The position numbers were made by a program, and so were the translations under genes. From Sulfurimonas sp. HSL-1656 (lineage in GTDB: Bacteria; Campylobacterota; Campylobacteria; Campylobacterales; Sulfurimonadaceae), in the NCBI RefSeq assembly GCF_039645585.1, contig NZ_CP147915.1, positions 930,001 to 994,000 on the forward strand: 64,000 nt of DNA. Direction: 5' to 3'. The notes below the pieces were generated by a model. That model worked only from the letters and a program-made list of their open reading frames with translations. It made no database searches and was not told the DNA's origin. Below, in pieces: positions 8,851 to 19,782 of this stretch (the first letter of the stretch is position 1; each line of letters begins with the position of its first letter).

Positions 8851-9314
8851 AAGTAACGATTTCCCACCTGGATGAGATGCGTTTCGAAGCGAAAACGGAC
8901 CGCGGGCAGAGCTTTGTCATCGACTGCCCGGTGATCTCGCCGATCGAATATTTCCTTTCCGGCCTCGTCGCCTGTACAACGAGCGACCTCATTGCCATCC
9001 CGAAAAAGCAGGGCAAGACGGTCACGAACCTCAGTGTCGAGGGCGAGGTCGTACGCAACGAAACACCGCCGTGCAAGTTCAACACCCTTCACCTCGACTA
9101 CCGTTTTGACTCCGATGCCGACGATATGACGGCGCTGCGCTGGGTCATGGGCAGCATTGAGACCTACTGCTCGACGATCAACACCGTCCGTGATACGACG
9201 AAGATCAGCTACTCCGTCACGCACAACGGCAACGTACTGCGTGAAAACGAGGAGATTATCAGCGGGCAGGGCGGCAATATCGACTTCGGCGAAATCGAAG
9301 CCTGCCCTAGCTAA
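8847..9314 (+). CDS. OsmC family protein
   Basis: This 155-residue protein carries the two conserved cysteine regions of the OsmC/Ohr superfamily, GLVACTTSD near residue 50 and [10 protein letters not shown] near residue 110. Family members reduce organic or sulfur-containing peroxides with thiol cofactors. Subfamily is not clear; the Ohr signature is not exact. It is coupled to argH through a 4-base overlap, but a metabolic link is not evident. Confidence 0.75.
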   Translation: MKVTISHLDEMRFEAKTDRGQSFVIDCPVISPIEYFLSGLVACTTSDLIAIPKKQGKTVTNLSVEGEVVRNETPPCKFNTLHLDYRFDSDADDMTALRWVMGSIETYCSTINTVRDTTKISYSVTHNGNVLRENEEIISGQGGNIDFGEIEACPS

Positions 9315-9600
9315 GCCGAAACTACTCAACACGCCGCAAACCCTTTTTTAGGTCCTTTGTTCCCCTTCTTTTTTGCTTGTCCAAAAAAGAAGCCGAACCG
9401 GGAAGAAAAAAGGACAAAGCGGCTGCCGCATGTAATACACTCACACGCACTTTATCTTCACTATTACGTGGACGTTCCAGACCGAAATTTTTTAAATGTT
9501 TTTGTTTGTATTGAGAGAGAAAGCGCAGTGTATCTGCGCGTGAGCTCTCTGCTGAAGATGTAGTGGAGCGGAATTTCGCAGCTGCGCGAGGACAAACCCA
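9315..9600. other. Convergent intergenic region with nested inverted repeats
   Basis: No believable gene lies in this stretch. At 9366-9391 a perfect 10-bp stem (TTCTTTTTTG/CAAAAAAGAA) closes a six-base loop. An outer pair (CTTTGTTCC at 9355-9363 with GGACAAAG at 9412-9419) surrounds it. The T-rich arms make it a good bidirectional terminator for the OsmC-like gene and possibly for HIT. The remainder up to 9600 is unremarkable. Confidence 0.5.
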
Positions 9601-9637
9601 GTGTTAACGTAGTCGCAGGAGCTTAGCTCCTGCGGCG
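9601..9637 (-). repeat. 37-bp palindromic repeat, copy A, behind the HIT gene
   Basis: In the orientation of the HIT gene, this element starts six bases after its stop codon. It has the form CGC, a hairpin GCAGGAGC/GCTCCTGC, then ACTACGTTAACAC. A second copy with 5 differences in 37 positions lies at 52512-52548, again five bases after a stop codon and in the same orientation relative to the gene. It may be a REP-like element or a standard 3'-end processing/termination structure. Confidence 0.6.
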
Positions 9638-9643
9638 TATGGT

Positions 9644-10000
9644 TTATAAAAAGTCTTTCGGGTCCGCGTCTGCGAAGTGGCCCCAGCGGAGTCTGGCACC
9701 GCCGAGGACGTGGAAGTGGAGGTGCTTGACCTCCTGGCCGCCGTTCTCCCCGATATTGGTAATGACGCGGTAACCGCTCTCTTTCACATCGACCTTTTCG
9801 ACCACTTCCTGGATAAATGCAGTCATAGCGGCCATCATCTCCGGCGTCACGTCGTTGAAGCTGTCAACGTGGGTTTTGGGAATGGCGAGCACATGGACCG
9901 GGGCCTTGGGGTTGATGTCGTGGAAGGCGATAAAATCGTCGCTTTCATGCACCGTGTTGGCACTCAGTTCATTGTTGGCGATTTTGCAGAAAAGACACAT
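9644..10000 (-). CDS. HIT family nucleotide hydrolase/transferase (HinT-like)
   Basis: This 118-residue protein has the histidine triad HLHFH at residues 93-97 followed by VLGG, and CLFCKI at the N-terminus with the zinc-binding-type cysteines found in many bacterial HinT proteins. HinT enzymes hydrolyse adenosine phosphoramidates such as lysyl-AMP. It is divergent from pheS, as in H. pylori HP0404/HP0403. Confidence 0.9.
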   Translation of the reverse strand: MCLFCKIANNELSANTVHESDDFIAFHDINPKAPVHVLAIPKTHVDSFNDVTPEMMAAMTAFIQEVVEKVDVKESGYRVITNIGENGGQEVKHLHFHVLGGARLRWGHFADADPKDFL

Positions 10001-10156
10001 GAATGTTCCTTGAAAGAGCGTTTTTGTGATTGTAGCATAGAAGCCTTTGAGGCTGACAGATAACGGTTAATTCGGCCCATTAGCGGGGCTTTTAAATCTC
10101 TTTGGATACAATACGCGCAAGATACATGGGGGTCTCCCCCCGGGAAGGAGCCACGG

Positions 10157-11149
10157 TTGCAGGAGTGGTATGACGCCATTGCGTCGGCGCAGAGTGTCGA
10201 CAAGCTTGAAGAGATCCGTATTGCGGTGTTCGGGAAAAAAGGGGTGCTCGCGGCTGAGTTCGCGAAGATGAAGTCCGTTCCCAGCGAGGAGAAGGGGGCT
10301 TTTGCCAAGGAGCTGAACGAGCATAAGGCCGGTCTGACCGAGGCCTTCAATGCCCGTAGAGAGATCCTGGCCCTCGAGGCGCTCGAGGCGGGTATGAAAG
10401 CGGAGGCGATCGACGTCACGCTGTTCGGACGCGGGAGCGAACGCGGTGCGCTGCACCCGGTGATGCAGACGATGGACCGCATCGTCGAATATTTTGTCGC
10501 CATGAACTTCTCGGTCAAAACCGGGCCGATGGTCGAAGATGATTTCCACAACTTCGAGGCGCTGAACCTGCCCAAGTACCACCCGGCACGTGACATGCAG
10601 GATACGTTTTATTTCAAAGACGAGATGCTGCTGCGTACCCACACCTCCCCGGTACAGATCCGCACGATGAAGCGCGAGAAGCCGCCGATCCGCATGATCG
10701 CGCCGGGTGCCGTATTCCGCCGCGACTACGACCTGACGCACACCCCGATGTTCCACCAGGTCGAGGGGCTCCTCGTCGACGAAGAGGGCAAGGTCTCCTT
10801 CGCGAACCTGAAGTTCATCCTCGAGGACTTCCTCAAGTACATGTTCGGCGATGTCGAAGTCCGCTTCCGCCCGAGCTTCTTTCCGTTCACGGAACCGTCC
10901 GCGGAAGTCGATATCAGCTGTATCTTCTGCGGCGGCGACGGCTGCCGCGTCTGTTCGAAGACAGGCTGGCTGGAAGTCCTGGGGTGCGGGATCGTCGATC
11001 CCAACGTCTTCAAGGCGGTCGGCTATGAAAACGTCAGCGGCTATGCCTTCGGCCTCGGCGTGGAGCGTTTTGCGATGCTGATCCACCGTATCGGGGATCT
11101 GCGGTCGCTGTTTGAGGGCGATATCAGACTTCTGGAGCAGTTCAAATGA
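10157..11149 (+). CDS. pheS: Phenylalanyl-tRNA synthetase alpha subunit
   Basis: PheS is the catalytic subunit of the alpha2-beta2 PheRS. The 330 residues contain an N-terminal coiled coil, then motif 2 around [34 protein letters not shown], and motif 3 [10 protein letters not shown] near the end. The start is TTG at 10157: AAGGAG ends six bases upstream and no ATG fits the family start. The stop overlaps pheT as ATGA. Confidence 0.95.
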   Translation: MQEWYDAIASAQSVDKLEEIRIAVFGKKGVLAAEFAKMKSVPSEEKGAFAKELNEHKAGLTEAFNARREILALEALEAGMKAEAIDVTLFGRGSERGALHPVMQTMDRIVEYFVAMNFSVKTGPMVEDDFHNFEALNLPKYHPARDMQDTFYFKDEMLLRTHTSPVQIRTMKREKPPIRMIAPGAVFRRDYDLTHTPMFHQVEGLLVDEEGKVSFANLKFILEDFLKYMFGDVEVRFRPSFFPFTEPSAEVDISCIFCGGDGCRVCSKTGWLEVLGCGIVDPNVFKAVGYENVSGYAFGLGVERFAMLIHRIGDLRSLFEGDIRLLEQFK

Positions 11150-13482
11150 TTGTCACACGCCACTGGCTGAACGAATGGATCGACCTTTCCGACATTACGA
11201 CGGAGCAACTGGCCAAGACCTTCAATGCGATCGGTCTGGAAGTCGACAGGGTTGAATCGTTCCGGATCCCCGAAAAGATCGTCGTCGGGCGAGTCGCGGC
11301 ATGCGAAAGACACCCGGACGCGGACAAGCTCAACGTCTGCCAGGTTGATCTGGGCGGTGAAACGCGCCAGATCGTCTGCGGGGCGCCCAACGTTGCTGCG
11401 GGACAGTATGTTCCCGTTGCCGTTGTCGGCGCGGTGATGCCCGGGGGTCTGGAGATCAAACCGGTCAAACTGCGCGGTGTCGATTCGGCGGGGATGATCT
11501 GTTCCGCGACCGAACTGGGGCTGCCGAAAGTGAACGACGGCATCCTCGTGCTTGACGAGAGTATCGGGACCCTCGAGCTCGGCAAACCGCTCTCTGAGTA
11601 CCCGCTGCTCAACGACGACCTGATCGAGATCGAACTGACGGCGAACCGCGGGGACTGTCTGAGCATCCGCGGGGTCGCCCGCGACCTCTGTGCGGCCCTG
11701 GACAAGAGCCTGAAGCCGCGGACCGCCGGCCGTGAAGATGAAAACCGCCTGGGCATCGGGCGCCTGCTGAAACTCGATGTCGAAGGTGACGTCACCGGCA
11801 GTGTCCGTTACCATGCGGTCTCGGTCGAGTTCTTCGACGACTCACTGCTGATGATGCTGCGCCTGGCCATGATCGACGAGAGCCGCACCAACGCCGTCGA
11901 AGGGTGTCTTGAATACGCAATGCACAGTACCGGCGTCATTCTCCGCGCCTACCCGGTCGATTTCTTCCGCGGCAGTGACGACGAGAAACTTGCCGGGATC
12001 GTCATCAAGCGCGATGCGCACGGCCTGAGTGCCGTTTATGGGAAAGAGTGCGCTTCTATCATCGGCATCCGCCAGGAAGATGCCTCCCGGCTCCAGGATG
12101 TCCGCGGCGTCATCGTCATCGAGGCGAGCTATATCGCACCGGATGTCATCTCGCAGAAGATGGCAGAGACGAAACTGAAGAGCGGGCCGCTCTACTACCG
12201 GACCTCGCGCGGCAGCGAACCGGAACTCGCACTCGGAAGCGATTTCCTCTTCAGCTGCATCGAGGCCAAAGGCGAAGGCAAAATCTACGGTGGGACCCTG
12301 GAACATGCCGAAGCCTTCGAACCGAAGAATATCAGTATCGATATGGGGTATGTCAGCCGCATTATCGGTACGGAAATCGACAAGAGCCGTGTGGCGAACA
12401 TCCTGAAAAACCTCGGTTTCGACATTTCGAAGTCGAGCGAGGAGCAGATCGTCGTCAGCGTACCGCGTTTCCGCCACGATATCGTCAACCGCCAGGACCT
12501 GATCGAAGAGATCGTCCGTATCGTCGGCATCGACAATATCCCGGCGAAACCGTTCGTGCTGACCGAGGCGGACCGGATCGATGATGACTATTTCGACTTC
12601 CGCAAAAAGCAGACCTACCGCCAGCGCGCGGCACAGAGCGGCTTTTACGAGAGTGTCCACTTCGTTTTCAACGAACGCGAACAGCTTGATGCCCTCGGCC
12701 TTCCAAGCGTCGCGAAAGAGCTCTCCTTGCTCAACCCGATCGCGGGGACCCTCGATACGCTGCGCCCGACCCTGTTGGCAGGGCTGCTCAATGCTGCGAG
12801 CAGCAACGCCAAGAACGGGCGCAAGCGCATCCCGCTCTTCGAGATCGGTTCGGTCTTTGACGTCCAGCGCCGCGAATCGGTCAAGATGGCGCTGCTCTTT
12901 GCGGGTACCCTGAACGAGGACAGCCTCGACAACAGCGGCAAGCCCGCAACGGTCAGCTTCGAGTCCTTCACCAAGCTGGCAGCGGACGTCCTGGGGGATT
13001 TCACCCTCAAGCCCGTCACACCGGCGCACAAGATGGCCCACCCCTACCAGGCGGCGGCCGTCTACCAGAACGGTGTGAAAATAGGGGAGATGTTTACCCT
13101 GCATCCGACACTGCAGGCGGAGATGGACCTGCCGCGCACCGTCATGTTTGAAGGATCGTTCGACGCGCTGGCCTTTGAACGGGTCGAAGCAAAAGCGTAT
13201 TCGAAATACCAGGCGTCACACCGCGACCTCAGTATCCTGATGCCGCAGGCGATGCCGTACGAGAAGGTTTCGGCCGTTATCGAAAGCAGCCGCAGCGGCG
13301 AGATCGTCCGCTTCTACCCCGTCGACCGTTACACGGACGAGAGCCTGGGCGACCGGATGAGCCTGACACTGCGCTTCGTGCTGCAGTCGCAGGAGAAGAC
13401 CCTGGAAGAAGAGGAGATCACGGCGGCAATGGAAGGGGTTTTGACAGCCCTTCAGAACGATCTCGGGGTAGCACTGCGATGA
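11146..13482 (+). CDS. pheT: Phenylalanyl-tRNA synthetase beta subunit
   Basis: PheT (778 residues) has the expected order of domains. An N-terminal tRNA-binding OB fold comes first ([20 protein letters not shown] near residue 48), then the B3/B4 editing region, the B5 domain and the catalytic-like core. A C-terminal ferredoxin-fold anticodon-binding domain ends the protein ([13 protein letters not shown]). It partners PheS and is coupled to it and to aroA by ATGA overlaps on both sides. Confidence 0.95.
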   Translation: MIVTRHWLNEWIDLSDITTEQLAKTFNAIGLEVDRVESFRIPEKIVVGRVAACERHPDADKLNVCQVDLGGETRQIVCGAPNVAAGQYVPVAVVGAVMPGGLEIKPVKLRGVDSAGMICSATELGLPKVNDGILVLDESIGTLELGKPLSEYPLLNDDLIEIELTANRGDCLSIRGVARDLCAALDKSLKPRTAGREDENRLGIGRLLKLDVEGDVTGSVRYHAVSVEFFDDSLLMMLRLAMIDESRTNAVEGCLEYAMHSTGVILRAYPVDFFRGSDDEKLAGIVIKRDAHGLSAVYGKECASIIGIRQEDASRLQDVRGVIVIEASYIAPDVISQKMAETKLKSGPLYYRTSRGSEPELALGSDFLFSCIEAKGEGKIYGGTLEHAEAFEPKNISIDMGYVSRIIGTEIDKSRVANILKNLGFDISKSSEEQIVVSVPRFRHDIVNRQDLIEEIVRIVGIDNIPAKPFVLTEADRIDDDYFDFRKKQTYRQRAAQSGFYESVHFVFNEREQLDALGLPSVAKELSLLNPIAGTLDTLRPTLLAGLLNAASSNAKNGRKRIPLFEIGSVFDVQRRESVKMALLFAGTLNEDSLDNSGKPATVSFESFTKLAADVLGDFTLKPVTPAHKMAHPYQAAAVYQNGVKIGEMFTLHPTLQAEMDLPRTVMFEGSFDALAFERVEAKAYSKYQASHRDLSILMPQAMPYEKVSAVIESSRSGEIVRFYPVDRYTDESLGDRMSLTLRFVLQSQEKTLEEEEITAAMEGVLTALQNDLGVALR

Positions 13483-14762
13483 GCCGGGTCCGTATCGCGC
13501 CGGCGGAGACGTTTGCATTCCGCAGCGACAGGATCGCGGCGGATAAATCGATTTCGCACCGCAGCGCGATGTTCGCAACCCTTGCCGAGGGCAAAAGCGT
13601 CGTCCGCAACTTCCTGCGCGGTGAAGATACGATGAACACCCTGCGCATCGTTGAGGCGCTGGGAGCCGAGGTCGAGGATGACGGTGATGTCATTACCATC
13701 GTCTCCCGCGGTATCCAGGAGCCCGGCGACGTTCTGGACTGCGGCAACTCCGGTACGGGGATGCGGCTTTTCTGCGGTCTTCTCGCTTCGGCCGAGGGGC
13801 ATTTCGTCCTTACGGGGGACGAATACCTCCGCCGCCGCCCGATGAAACGGGTGACGGCACCGCTGCGCAGCATCGGCGCGATGCTCGACGGCCGCAATAA
13901 CGGCGACCTGGCACCGCTGAGCGTACGCGGCGGTTCGCTTAAAGCCTTCGATTACAAAAGCCCTGTCGCCTCGGCACAGGTAAAGAGTGCGATGATCCTC
14001 GCCGCACTGCGGGCCGACGGTCCCTGTTATTTCGAAGAGCCGGAGCTCAGCCGCGACCATACCGAGCGTATGCTGAGCGGGATGGGAGCACAGATCACAA
14101 CGGAGCACCTCCGTACGGAAGTGCAGCCCCTCACAGGCCTGCTGCAGCCCCTCGATATCCGGGTGCCGGCCGACCCGTCCAGCGCTTTCTTTTTTGCCGT
14201 TGCCGCGGCAATCACTCCCGGCAGCAGTGGCGTCATCGAGGGCGTGACCCTCAACCCGACCCGTATCGAGGCGTTCAAGGCGCTGGAGCGCATGGGCGCG
14301 GATATCCGCTACGAAGTGACCGATGAACGGTACGAACCCATCGGAAACATCGAGGTGCATTACCGTCCGCTCAAAGCGATCGTCGTCGAGGAGAATATCG
14401 CGTGGCTCATCGACGAACTCCCGGCATTGGCCATTGCAATGGCGACGGCGGAGGGGACGAGCGAAGTGCGTAATGCCGAAGAGCTCCGGGTCAAAGAGAG
14501 CGACCGTATCACGACGGTGATGACGAACCTGCAAAAATGCGGCATTGCCTGTGAAGAGTTCAAAGACGGGTACCGCATCACGGGCGGTGATCTTCAGATG
14601 GCCGGCGTCGACAGTTTCGGGGACCACCGTATCGCGATGAGCTTTATTGTCGCCGGGCTGCGCTGCGGGATGGAAGTGGAGGATGTCGACTGCATCCGGA
14701 CCTCATTCCCCAACTTTTTCGAGCTGATCAATACGATCGGGGAAGTGCACTATGAAAATTGA
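13479..14762 (+). CDS. aroA: 3-phosphoshikimate 1-carboxyvinyltransferase
   Basis: EPSP synthase joins shikimate-3-phosphate and PEP in aromatic amino acid synthesis. The 427 residues show the N-terminal [10 protein letters not shown] lysine/serine motif, GNSGTGMRL near residue 87, RPMKRV, and LRVKESDRI near residue 330. It shares operon position with pheST and ispH, as in H. pylori. Its end overlaps ispH by 11 bases. Confidence 0.95.
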   Translation: MSRVRIAPAETFAFRSDRIAADKSISHRSAMFATLAEGKSVVRNFLRGEDTMNTLRIVEALGAEVEDDGDVITIVSRGIQEPGDVLDCGNSGTGMRLFCGLLASAEGHFVLTGDEYLRRRPMKRVTAPLRSIGAMLDGRNNGDLAPLSVRGGSLKAFDYKSPVASAQVKSAMILAALRADGPCYFEEPELSRDHTERMLSGMGAQITTEHLRTEVQPLTGLLQPLDIRVPADPSSAFFFAVAAAITPGSSGVIEGVTLNPTRIEAFKALERMGADIRYEVTDERYEPIGNIEVHYRPLKAIVVEENIAWLIDELPALAIAMATAEGTSEVRNAEELRVKESDRITTVMTNLQKCGIACEEFKDGYRITGGDLQMAGVDSFGDHRIAMSFIVAGLRCGMEVEDVDCIRTSFPNFFELINTIGEVHYEN

Positions 14763-15579
14763 ACTGGCTGAGAATTACGGCTTCTGTTTCGGCGTCAAAC
14801 GTGCCATCAAGATCGCTGAGGAGAACCGCAGTTCCGCGACCTACGGGCCGCTGATCCACAATGCCAAGGAGATCGACCGCCTCAAGAAGGATTTCCAGGT
14901 CGCATTGACGGAGAACCTGGACGATTTCAAGGCGGGCGACACGGCGGTCATCCGGACCCACGGCATCCCGAAACAGGAACTGGAGACGCTCTATGCGCGA
15001 GATGTTCACGTCGTTGACGCCACCTGCCCCTATGTGACCAAACCGCAGCAGATCTGCGAGGAGATGAGTGAGCAGGGGTACGACATCGTCATATTCGGCG
15101 ACGAGGCCCACCCGGAGATCCGCGGGGTAAAAAGCTATGCCAAAGAAGGCGCCTATGTCGTCATGAGCGTCGGGGAGCTTGAACAGATCCGCTTCAGAGA
15201 GAAGATCGCCGTCGTGGCGCAGACGACGCGCAAGGTCGAAGAGTTCCTCAAAATCGTCGACTATCTGATCCCGCGCTATAAAGAAGTAAGGGTCTTCAAC
15301 ACGATCTGCAACGCGACCTTCGAAAACCAGGACGCGGTGAGGGACCTCTCGAAAAAAGCCGATGTGATGATTATTATCGGGGGGAAAAACTCCTCGAACA
15401 CGAAACAGCTCCACAGCATCGCCCAGGCGTACTGCCCCGACAGCTACCATATCGAAGGGCCGGATGATATCGACGACAGCTGGTTTGCAGGCAAGGCGTA
15501 TTGCGGTATCAGTGCCGGTGCTTCCACCCCGGACTGGATCATTCAGCAGGTGATCGCGCGGATCAAAAACAGACAATAG
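14752..15579 (+). CDS. ispH: 4-hydroxy-3-methylbut-2-enyl diphosphate reductase
   Basis: IspH (LytB) is the iron-sulfur enzyme that makes IPP and DMAPP in the last MEP-pathway step. The three cluster cysteines are in [11 protein letters not shown] (Cys12), VDATCPYV near residue 96 and [11 protein letters not shown] near residue 185. HGIPKQE and the C-terminal [12 protein letters not shown] are also conserved. Length 275 is normal. It supplies substrate for the prenyl synthase at 969-1859. A weak TTCCCG/CGGGAA hairpin follows near 15590. Confidence 0.95.
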   Translation: MKIELAENYGFCFGVKRAIKIAEENRSSATYGPLIHNAKEIDRLKKDFQVALTENLDDFKAGDTAVIRTHGIPKQELETLYARDVHVVDATCPYVTKPQQICEEMSEQGYDIVIFGDEAHPEIRGVKSYAKEGAYVVMSVGELEQIRFREKIAVVAQTTRKVEEFLKIVDYLIPRYKEVRVFNTICNATFENQDAVRDLSKKADVMIIIGGKNSSNTKQLHSIAQAYCPDSYHIEGPDDIDDSWFAGKAYCGISAGASTPDWIIQQVIARIKNRQ

Positions 15580-15676
15580 AACGCACGGGATTCCCGCTGC
15601 GTTTCGGGAAGATGCTTCTAACCGTAAAAAATCTACCCTCCCACAATATTTCTGCTTCATAAAAGCTTTCTTTCGC

Positions 15677-15682
15677 TATACT
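15677..15682 (+). promoter_or_regulatory. -10 box of rpsA
   Basis: TATACT lies 34 bases before the rpsA start in an AT-richer leader. It allows rpsA to be transcribed independently of the aroA/ispH operon. Confidence 0.45.
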
Positions 15683-15715
15683 CACGAGATTTTATTACGT
15701 AATAAGGGTACAGGT

Positions 15716-17377
15716 ATGGCTTTCGATAACGAAGCATTTGAAGAAGAAAATTTCGCCGAGATGCTGGAGGCTTCTTTCCAGGAGCAAGAATCCAATCGCA
15801 TCACTGAAGGTGAAGTTGTCGCAATCCAAGAAGACGATAATCGCGCGCTCGTCGGAGTTGGAGAAAAACTGGAAGGTATCATCAGTCTTGATGAGATCAG
15901 GGATGAAGCGGGCAATCTGCTTTTCAACGTCGGTGACAAAATCACGGTTATGGTAACGGGACACTACAACGAGCGTCCGAAAATCTCCTACCGCAAAGTT
16001 CTCGAGCAGCAGAAAACGATGGAGTTCGTCGAAGCGCACAAAGAGGATTTCGAAGATGTGATCATCGAAGGGACCGTGACCAAGAAGAACCGCGGCGGCT
16101 ATGTCATCGAAGCGGACGGCGTCAGCTTCTTCATGCCGCGTTCACTCGCAGCGTTCAAAGAGAGCGACAACGTTCTCGGCCGCAAAGTCAAAGCACAGGT
16201 CATCAAGCTTGATCCGGAAGACAACTCCATCGTCGTCTCCCGCCGCAAACTCTTCAACGAAGAGCGCAAGCGCAAGAAAGAGATCATCGACCAGCTCATG
16301 GAAGAGGGTACGGTCGTTGAAGGTGTCATCAAGAAGATCACCAGCTACGGTATGTTTGTAGACGTCGGCGGTGTCGACGGCCTGGTCCACTACAACGAGA
16401 TCAGCTACAAAGGGCCGGTCAACCCGTCCAAGCTCTACAGCGAAGGCGACAAAGTCAACGTTAAAGCCATTGCCTACGATAAAGACAAGCGCCACCTCTC
16501 CCTCTCCATCAAAGCGGTCCAGCCGGATCCGTGGAAAGAGATCGAGGATGAACTCGAAGCGGGCGACACCATCACCGTTACTGTCAGCAACATCGAGCCG
16601 TACGGTGCCTTTGTTGACCTCGGAAACGATATCGAAGGTTTCCTCCATATCTCCGAGATTACCTGGGACAAGAACATCAAGAACCCGAAAGACTACCTCA
16701 CCGTCGGCAGCGACATCGATGTTGAAGTGATCGACGTTGATCCGGACAAGCACAAGCTGCGTGTCTCCCTCAAACGCCTCCTTCCGAAGCCGTTTGACGA
16801 GTTTGCGAAGAAATTCAAAGAGGGTGACATCGTTACCGGTACGGTTACATCCCTGACTGACTTCGGTGCGTTCGTCAAGATCGCCGGCGTCGAAGGCCTC
16901 CTGCACAACCAGGATACGACGTGGGAAAAAGGCGTCAAAGCCAAAGACCTCTTCAAAGCCGGCGACGAAGTCGAAGTCAAGATCGCGAAGATCAACCGCG
17001 ACGATCAGAAGATCTCCCTCAACCGCAAGATGCTCGAAGAGAGCCCGGTTGAGAAGTTCGCCGCTTCCCACCGCGTCAACGACATCGTCAAAGGTACGGT
17101 CCGTGACGTGAAAGATTTCGGTGTCTTCATCTCCCTCGTTGACGGTGTCGACGCGCTGATCCGCAACGAAGACCTCGAGCCGCTCAAGGCCGAAGAACTG
17201 GAAAAAGGGCAGGAGATCGAAGCGGCTATCGTTGCGATCGATGCCAAGCGTGATCGTATCCGCCTCTCTGTCCGCAAACTCGACAGACTGCACGATCAGA
17301 AAATCCTCGACAAGCTCAACGAAGAGGACGGATCCAACAGCCTCGGCGACCTGATCAAAGACCAACTCAAAAAATAA
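15716..17377 (+). CDS. rpsA: 30S ribosomal protein S1
   Basis: S1 binds mRNA leaders on the 30S subunit and aids initiation. The 553-residue protein contains about six consecutive S1 (OB-fold) repeats. The most typical are around residues 195-270 (GVIKKITSYGMFVDVGGVDG), 285-360 (YGAFVDLGNDIEGFLHISEI), 370-445 and 460-530. The first two repeats are divergent, as usual. Codon use is strongly biased, fitting high expression. A promoter precedes it and a hairpin follows. Confidence 0.95.
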   Translation: MAFDNEAFEEENFAEMLEASFQEQESNRITEGEVVAIQEDDNRALVGVGEKLEGIISLDEIRDEAGNLLFNVGDKITVMVTGHYNERPKISYRKVLEQQKTMEFVEAHKEDFEDVIIEGTVTKKNRGGYVIEADGVSFFMPRSLAAFKESDNVLGRKVKAQVIKLDPEDNSIVVSRRKLFNEERKRKKEIIDQLMEEGTVVEGVIKKITSYGMFVDVGGVDGLVHYNEISYKGPVNPSKLYSEGDKVNVKAIAYDKDKRHLSLSIKAVQPDPWKEIEDELEAGDTITVTVSNIEPYGAFVDLGNDIEGFLHISEITWDKNIKNPKDYLTVGSDIDVEVIDVDPDKHKLRVSLKRLLPKPFDEFAKKFKEGDIVTGTVTSLTDFGAFVKIAGVEGLLHNQDTTWEKGVKAKDLFKAGDEVEVKIAKINRDDQKISLNRKMLEESPVEKFAASHRVNDIVKGTVRDVKDFGVFISLVDGVDALIRNEDLEPLKAEELEKGQEIEAAIVAIDAKRDRIRLSVRKLDRLHDQKILDKLNEEDGSNSLGDLIKDQLKK

Positions 17378-17401
17378 CCCCTTTCCGCTGCAGCGGAGGG
17401 G
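17378..17401 (+). terminator. Hairpin after rpsA
   Basis: CCCC and CCGC on one side pair with GCGG and GGGG on the other around a TGCA turn, directly after the rpsA stop. A clear U run is lacking, so it may be a pause or processing structure as well as a terminator. Confidence 0.5.
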
Positions 17402-17479
17402 CTTCCCAAATTTATCAGCAATGCCCTGCATGGCAGGTACTTGTTGATAACATTTTCAATTTCACTTTAGGATTTTAAG

Positions 17480-19066
17480 ATGGAAAAATATAAAGTAGTC
17501 GTATGTGACCACATTCACGAAGCCGGGCTCGAGATGCTTCAGAACGATCCGCAGATCGATTACGTATTTGCTGCCGATGTCGACAAAACGGCGCTGCTTG
17601 ATGTGATTGCGGACGCCGACGTTACGATTACACGTTCCTCAACCGATGTTGACGACAAATTCATCGCTGCCGCCAAGAAGATGAAAGCGATCGTCCGCGC
17701 CGGCGTCGGGGTTGACAACGTCGACATCGACGGCTGCTCCAAAGAGGGGATCATCGTCATGAACGTCCCGACGGCCAACACGATTGCCGCGGTTGAACTG
17801 ACGATGGCCCATATGCTCTCCTGTATGCGTATGTTCCCCTATTCACACGACCATCTTAAAAACCAGCGCATCTGGAAACGCGAGAAGTGGTACGGCTACG
17901 AACTCAAAGGCAAAAAGCTCGGTGTCATCGGCTTCGGTAACATCGGCAGCCGCGTCGGAACGCGCTGTAAGGCATTCGAGATGGACGTCATCGCATACGA
18001 CCCGTATATCCCGGCGTCAAAAGCAACAGACCTCGGCGTGAAATACACCGAGAACTTTGACGACATCCTTGCCTGTGACGTCATTACGATCCACACGCCG
18101 AAAAACCAGGAGACGATCGACATCATCGGCGCCGAAGAGATCGCCAAGATGAAAGACGGCGTCGTGCTGATCAACTGTGCACGCGGCGGCCTGTACAATG
18201 AAGAAGCACTTTACGACGGTCTGAAGTCCGGCAAGATCCGCTTCGCCGGTATCGACGTCTTCAAAAAAGAGCCTGCGACGGACCACCCGCTGCTCGACCT
18301 TGACAACATCGTCGTCTCCCCGCACCTGGGTGCCAACACTTTCGAATCCCAGTACAACATCGGTACCCAGGCGGCCCAGCAGGCGATCGAAGCGGCGAAG
18401 GGTATCGCCTACCCGAACGCCTTCAACCTGCCGATCGACGAGACGAAGATCCCGGCGTTCGTCAAGCCGTTCCTGGAGCTCGGACAGAAGATCGGGTTCA
18501 TGGCCAGCGAGCTCAACCGCGCACCGATCGTTTCCATCAAGGTCAGCGCACAGGGCGATATCGCCGAGTACCTCGATTCGCTGAGCACCTTCGTCACCGT
18601 CGGTGCCCTGGCGGACAAGACGGGGGACACCATCAACTATGTCAACGCCTCTTTCATTGCGGAGCAGAAGGGGATCAAGATCGAGACCTCTGCGGAACTC
18701 TCCAGCAGCGCCTACAAGAACCTTATTTCCGTCAAGGTGACGACGGACAAGCGCGTCGTCGACATCGACGCGACGATCTTCGAAGAGGGCGTTCAGCGCA
18801 TCGTCGAGGTCAACGGTTTCGACCTCGACGTCGAGCCGAAGGGGAACTTTACCCTCTTCAAGAACACCGACGTCCCGGGCGTTATCGGCAAAGTGGGATC
18901 GTTGCTGGCGCGTAACGGCGTCAACATCGGCGACTTCCGCCTGGGCCGTAACAGCAACGGCGAAGCCCTTGCCGTCATTATCACCGACACGCCGGTCAAA
19001 GACGCAGCACTTTCAGAGCTCTCCGCCCTTGAAGAGTGCATCAGCGTCGACACCGTCCGCCTCTAA
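17480..19066 (+). CDS. serA: D-3-phosphoglycerate dehydrogenase
   Basis: SerA oxidises 3-phosphoglycerate at the start of serine synthesis. The 528 residues match the long form. A substrate/NAD core comes first (GVIGFGNIGSRVG near residue 152, NCARGGLYNEEAL near 232, and the catalytic His in VSPHLGANT near 282). An intervening ASB-like domain follows, and a C-terminal ACT domain (DVPGVIGKVGSLLARNGVNI) completes it. ACT domains usually mediate serine feedback. It follows rpsA as in H. pylori. Confidence 0.95.
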   Translation: MEKYKVVVCDHIHEAGLEMLQNDPQIDYVFAADVDKTALLDVIADADVTITRSSTDVDDKFIAAAKKMKAIVRAGVGVDNVDIDGCSKEGIIVMNVPTANTIAAVELTMAHMLSCMRMFPYSHDHLKNQRIWKREKWYGYELKGKKLGVIGFGNIGSRVGTRCKAFEMDVIAYDPYIPASKATDLGVKYTENFDDILACDVITIHTPKNQETIDIIGAEEIAKMKDGVVLINCARGGLYNEEALYDGLKSGKIRFAGIDVFKKEPATDHPLLDLDNIVVSPHLGANTFESQYNIGTQAAQQAIEAAKGIAYPNAFNLPIDETKIPAFVKPFLELGQKIGFMASELNRAPIVSIKVSAQGDIAEYLDSLSTFVTVGALADKTGDTINYVNASFIAEQKGIKIETSAELSSSAYKNLISVKVTTDKRVVDIDATIFEEGVQRIVEVNGFDLDVEPKGNFTLFKNTDVPGVIGKVGSLLARNGVNIGDFRLGRNSNGEALAVIITDTPVKDAALSELSALEECISVDTVRL

Positions 19067-19087
19067 AGAGACCATCGGAGCCTTCCG

Positions 19088-19780
19088 GTGTTCTCGCACT
19101 TCCCCGCAGGAACCCTCCCTTTTTTAGCCGAACTCCAGCACAATAACACCAAAGCATGGTTCGACGCCAACAAGATGCTTTACCAGGAGCTTGTGCTCGA
19201 ACCCAGCCGCGCATTCGTCGAGGAGATGGGCGAACACCTCATGGCCCTCGTGCCGACGATCAATGCCGTTCCGAAAGTCAACGGTTCGCTTTTCCGTATC
19301 TACCGCGACCAGCGTTTCCACTTCGACGAACCGCCGCTCAAGGACCACATTGGGATCGTTTTCTGGCAGGGCAGCGGCAAGCGGATGCAGAGCAGCGCCT
19401 TTTACCTCCATTTCGATCCGAGAACGCTCTTCGTCGCGACGGGACTGCGCCGTTTCAAACCGGCGATGCTCTCAGCCTACCGTGCCTACCTCAAATCGGA
19501 ACCGCGGCGCCGCGAACTGCAGCAGATCCTTGACGGGTTGACGAAGAAGGGCTACCGCCTTCCCGAGAAGCGCTATAAACGTTTCCCGGCAGGTTTCGAC
19601 AAGCAGATGCCGTTTGCGGAGCTTTCCCTTTACGATTCGCTGTACGCCTATACGGAGACCGATGCCGCGCTGATCACTTCCGACACACTGCTCGATACCC
19701 TCTACGCCCATTACGAAGCGATGCTCCCGCTGCAGCAGTGGGTGTACGAACTGACGCTCTATGCGGCGGAAAACGGCTGA
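19088..19780 (+). CDS. DUF2461 (TIGR02453) family protein
   Basis: This 230-residue cytosolic protein of unknown function matches the family of that name. FLAELQHNNTKAWFDANK is near the N-terminus and RIYRDQRF is near residue 70. It starts at GTG 19088, 21 bases after serA, so it is probably cotranscribed. The protein is rich in Arg and aromatic residues. No catalytic role is established for the family. Confidence 0.75.
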   Translation: MFSHFPAGTLPFLAELQHNNTKAWFDANKMLYQELVLEPSRAFVEEMGEHLMALVPTINAVPKVNGSLFRIYRDQRFHFDEPPLKDHIGIVFWQGSGKRMQSSAFYLHFDPRTLFVATGLRRFKPAMLSAYRAYLKSEPRRRELQQILDGLTKKGYRLPEKRYKRFPAGFDKQMPFAELSLYDSLYAYTETDAALITSDTLLDTLYAHYEAMLPLQQWVYELTLYAAENG

Positions 19781-19782
19781 TA

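Noticed and set aside
9357-9563. Possible 68-residue protein between OsmC and HIT genes
   Set aside because: The frame crosses the T-rich terminator hairpin, has poor composition and no ribosome site.
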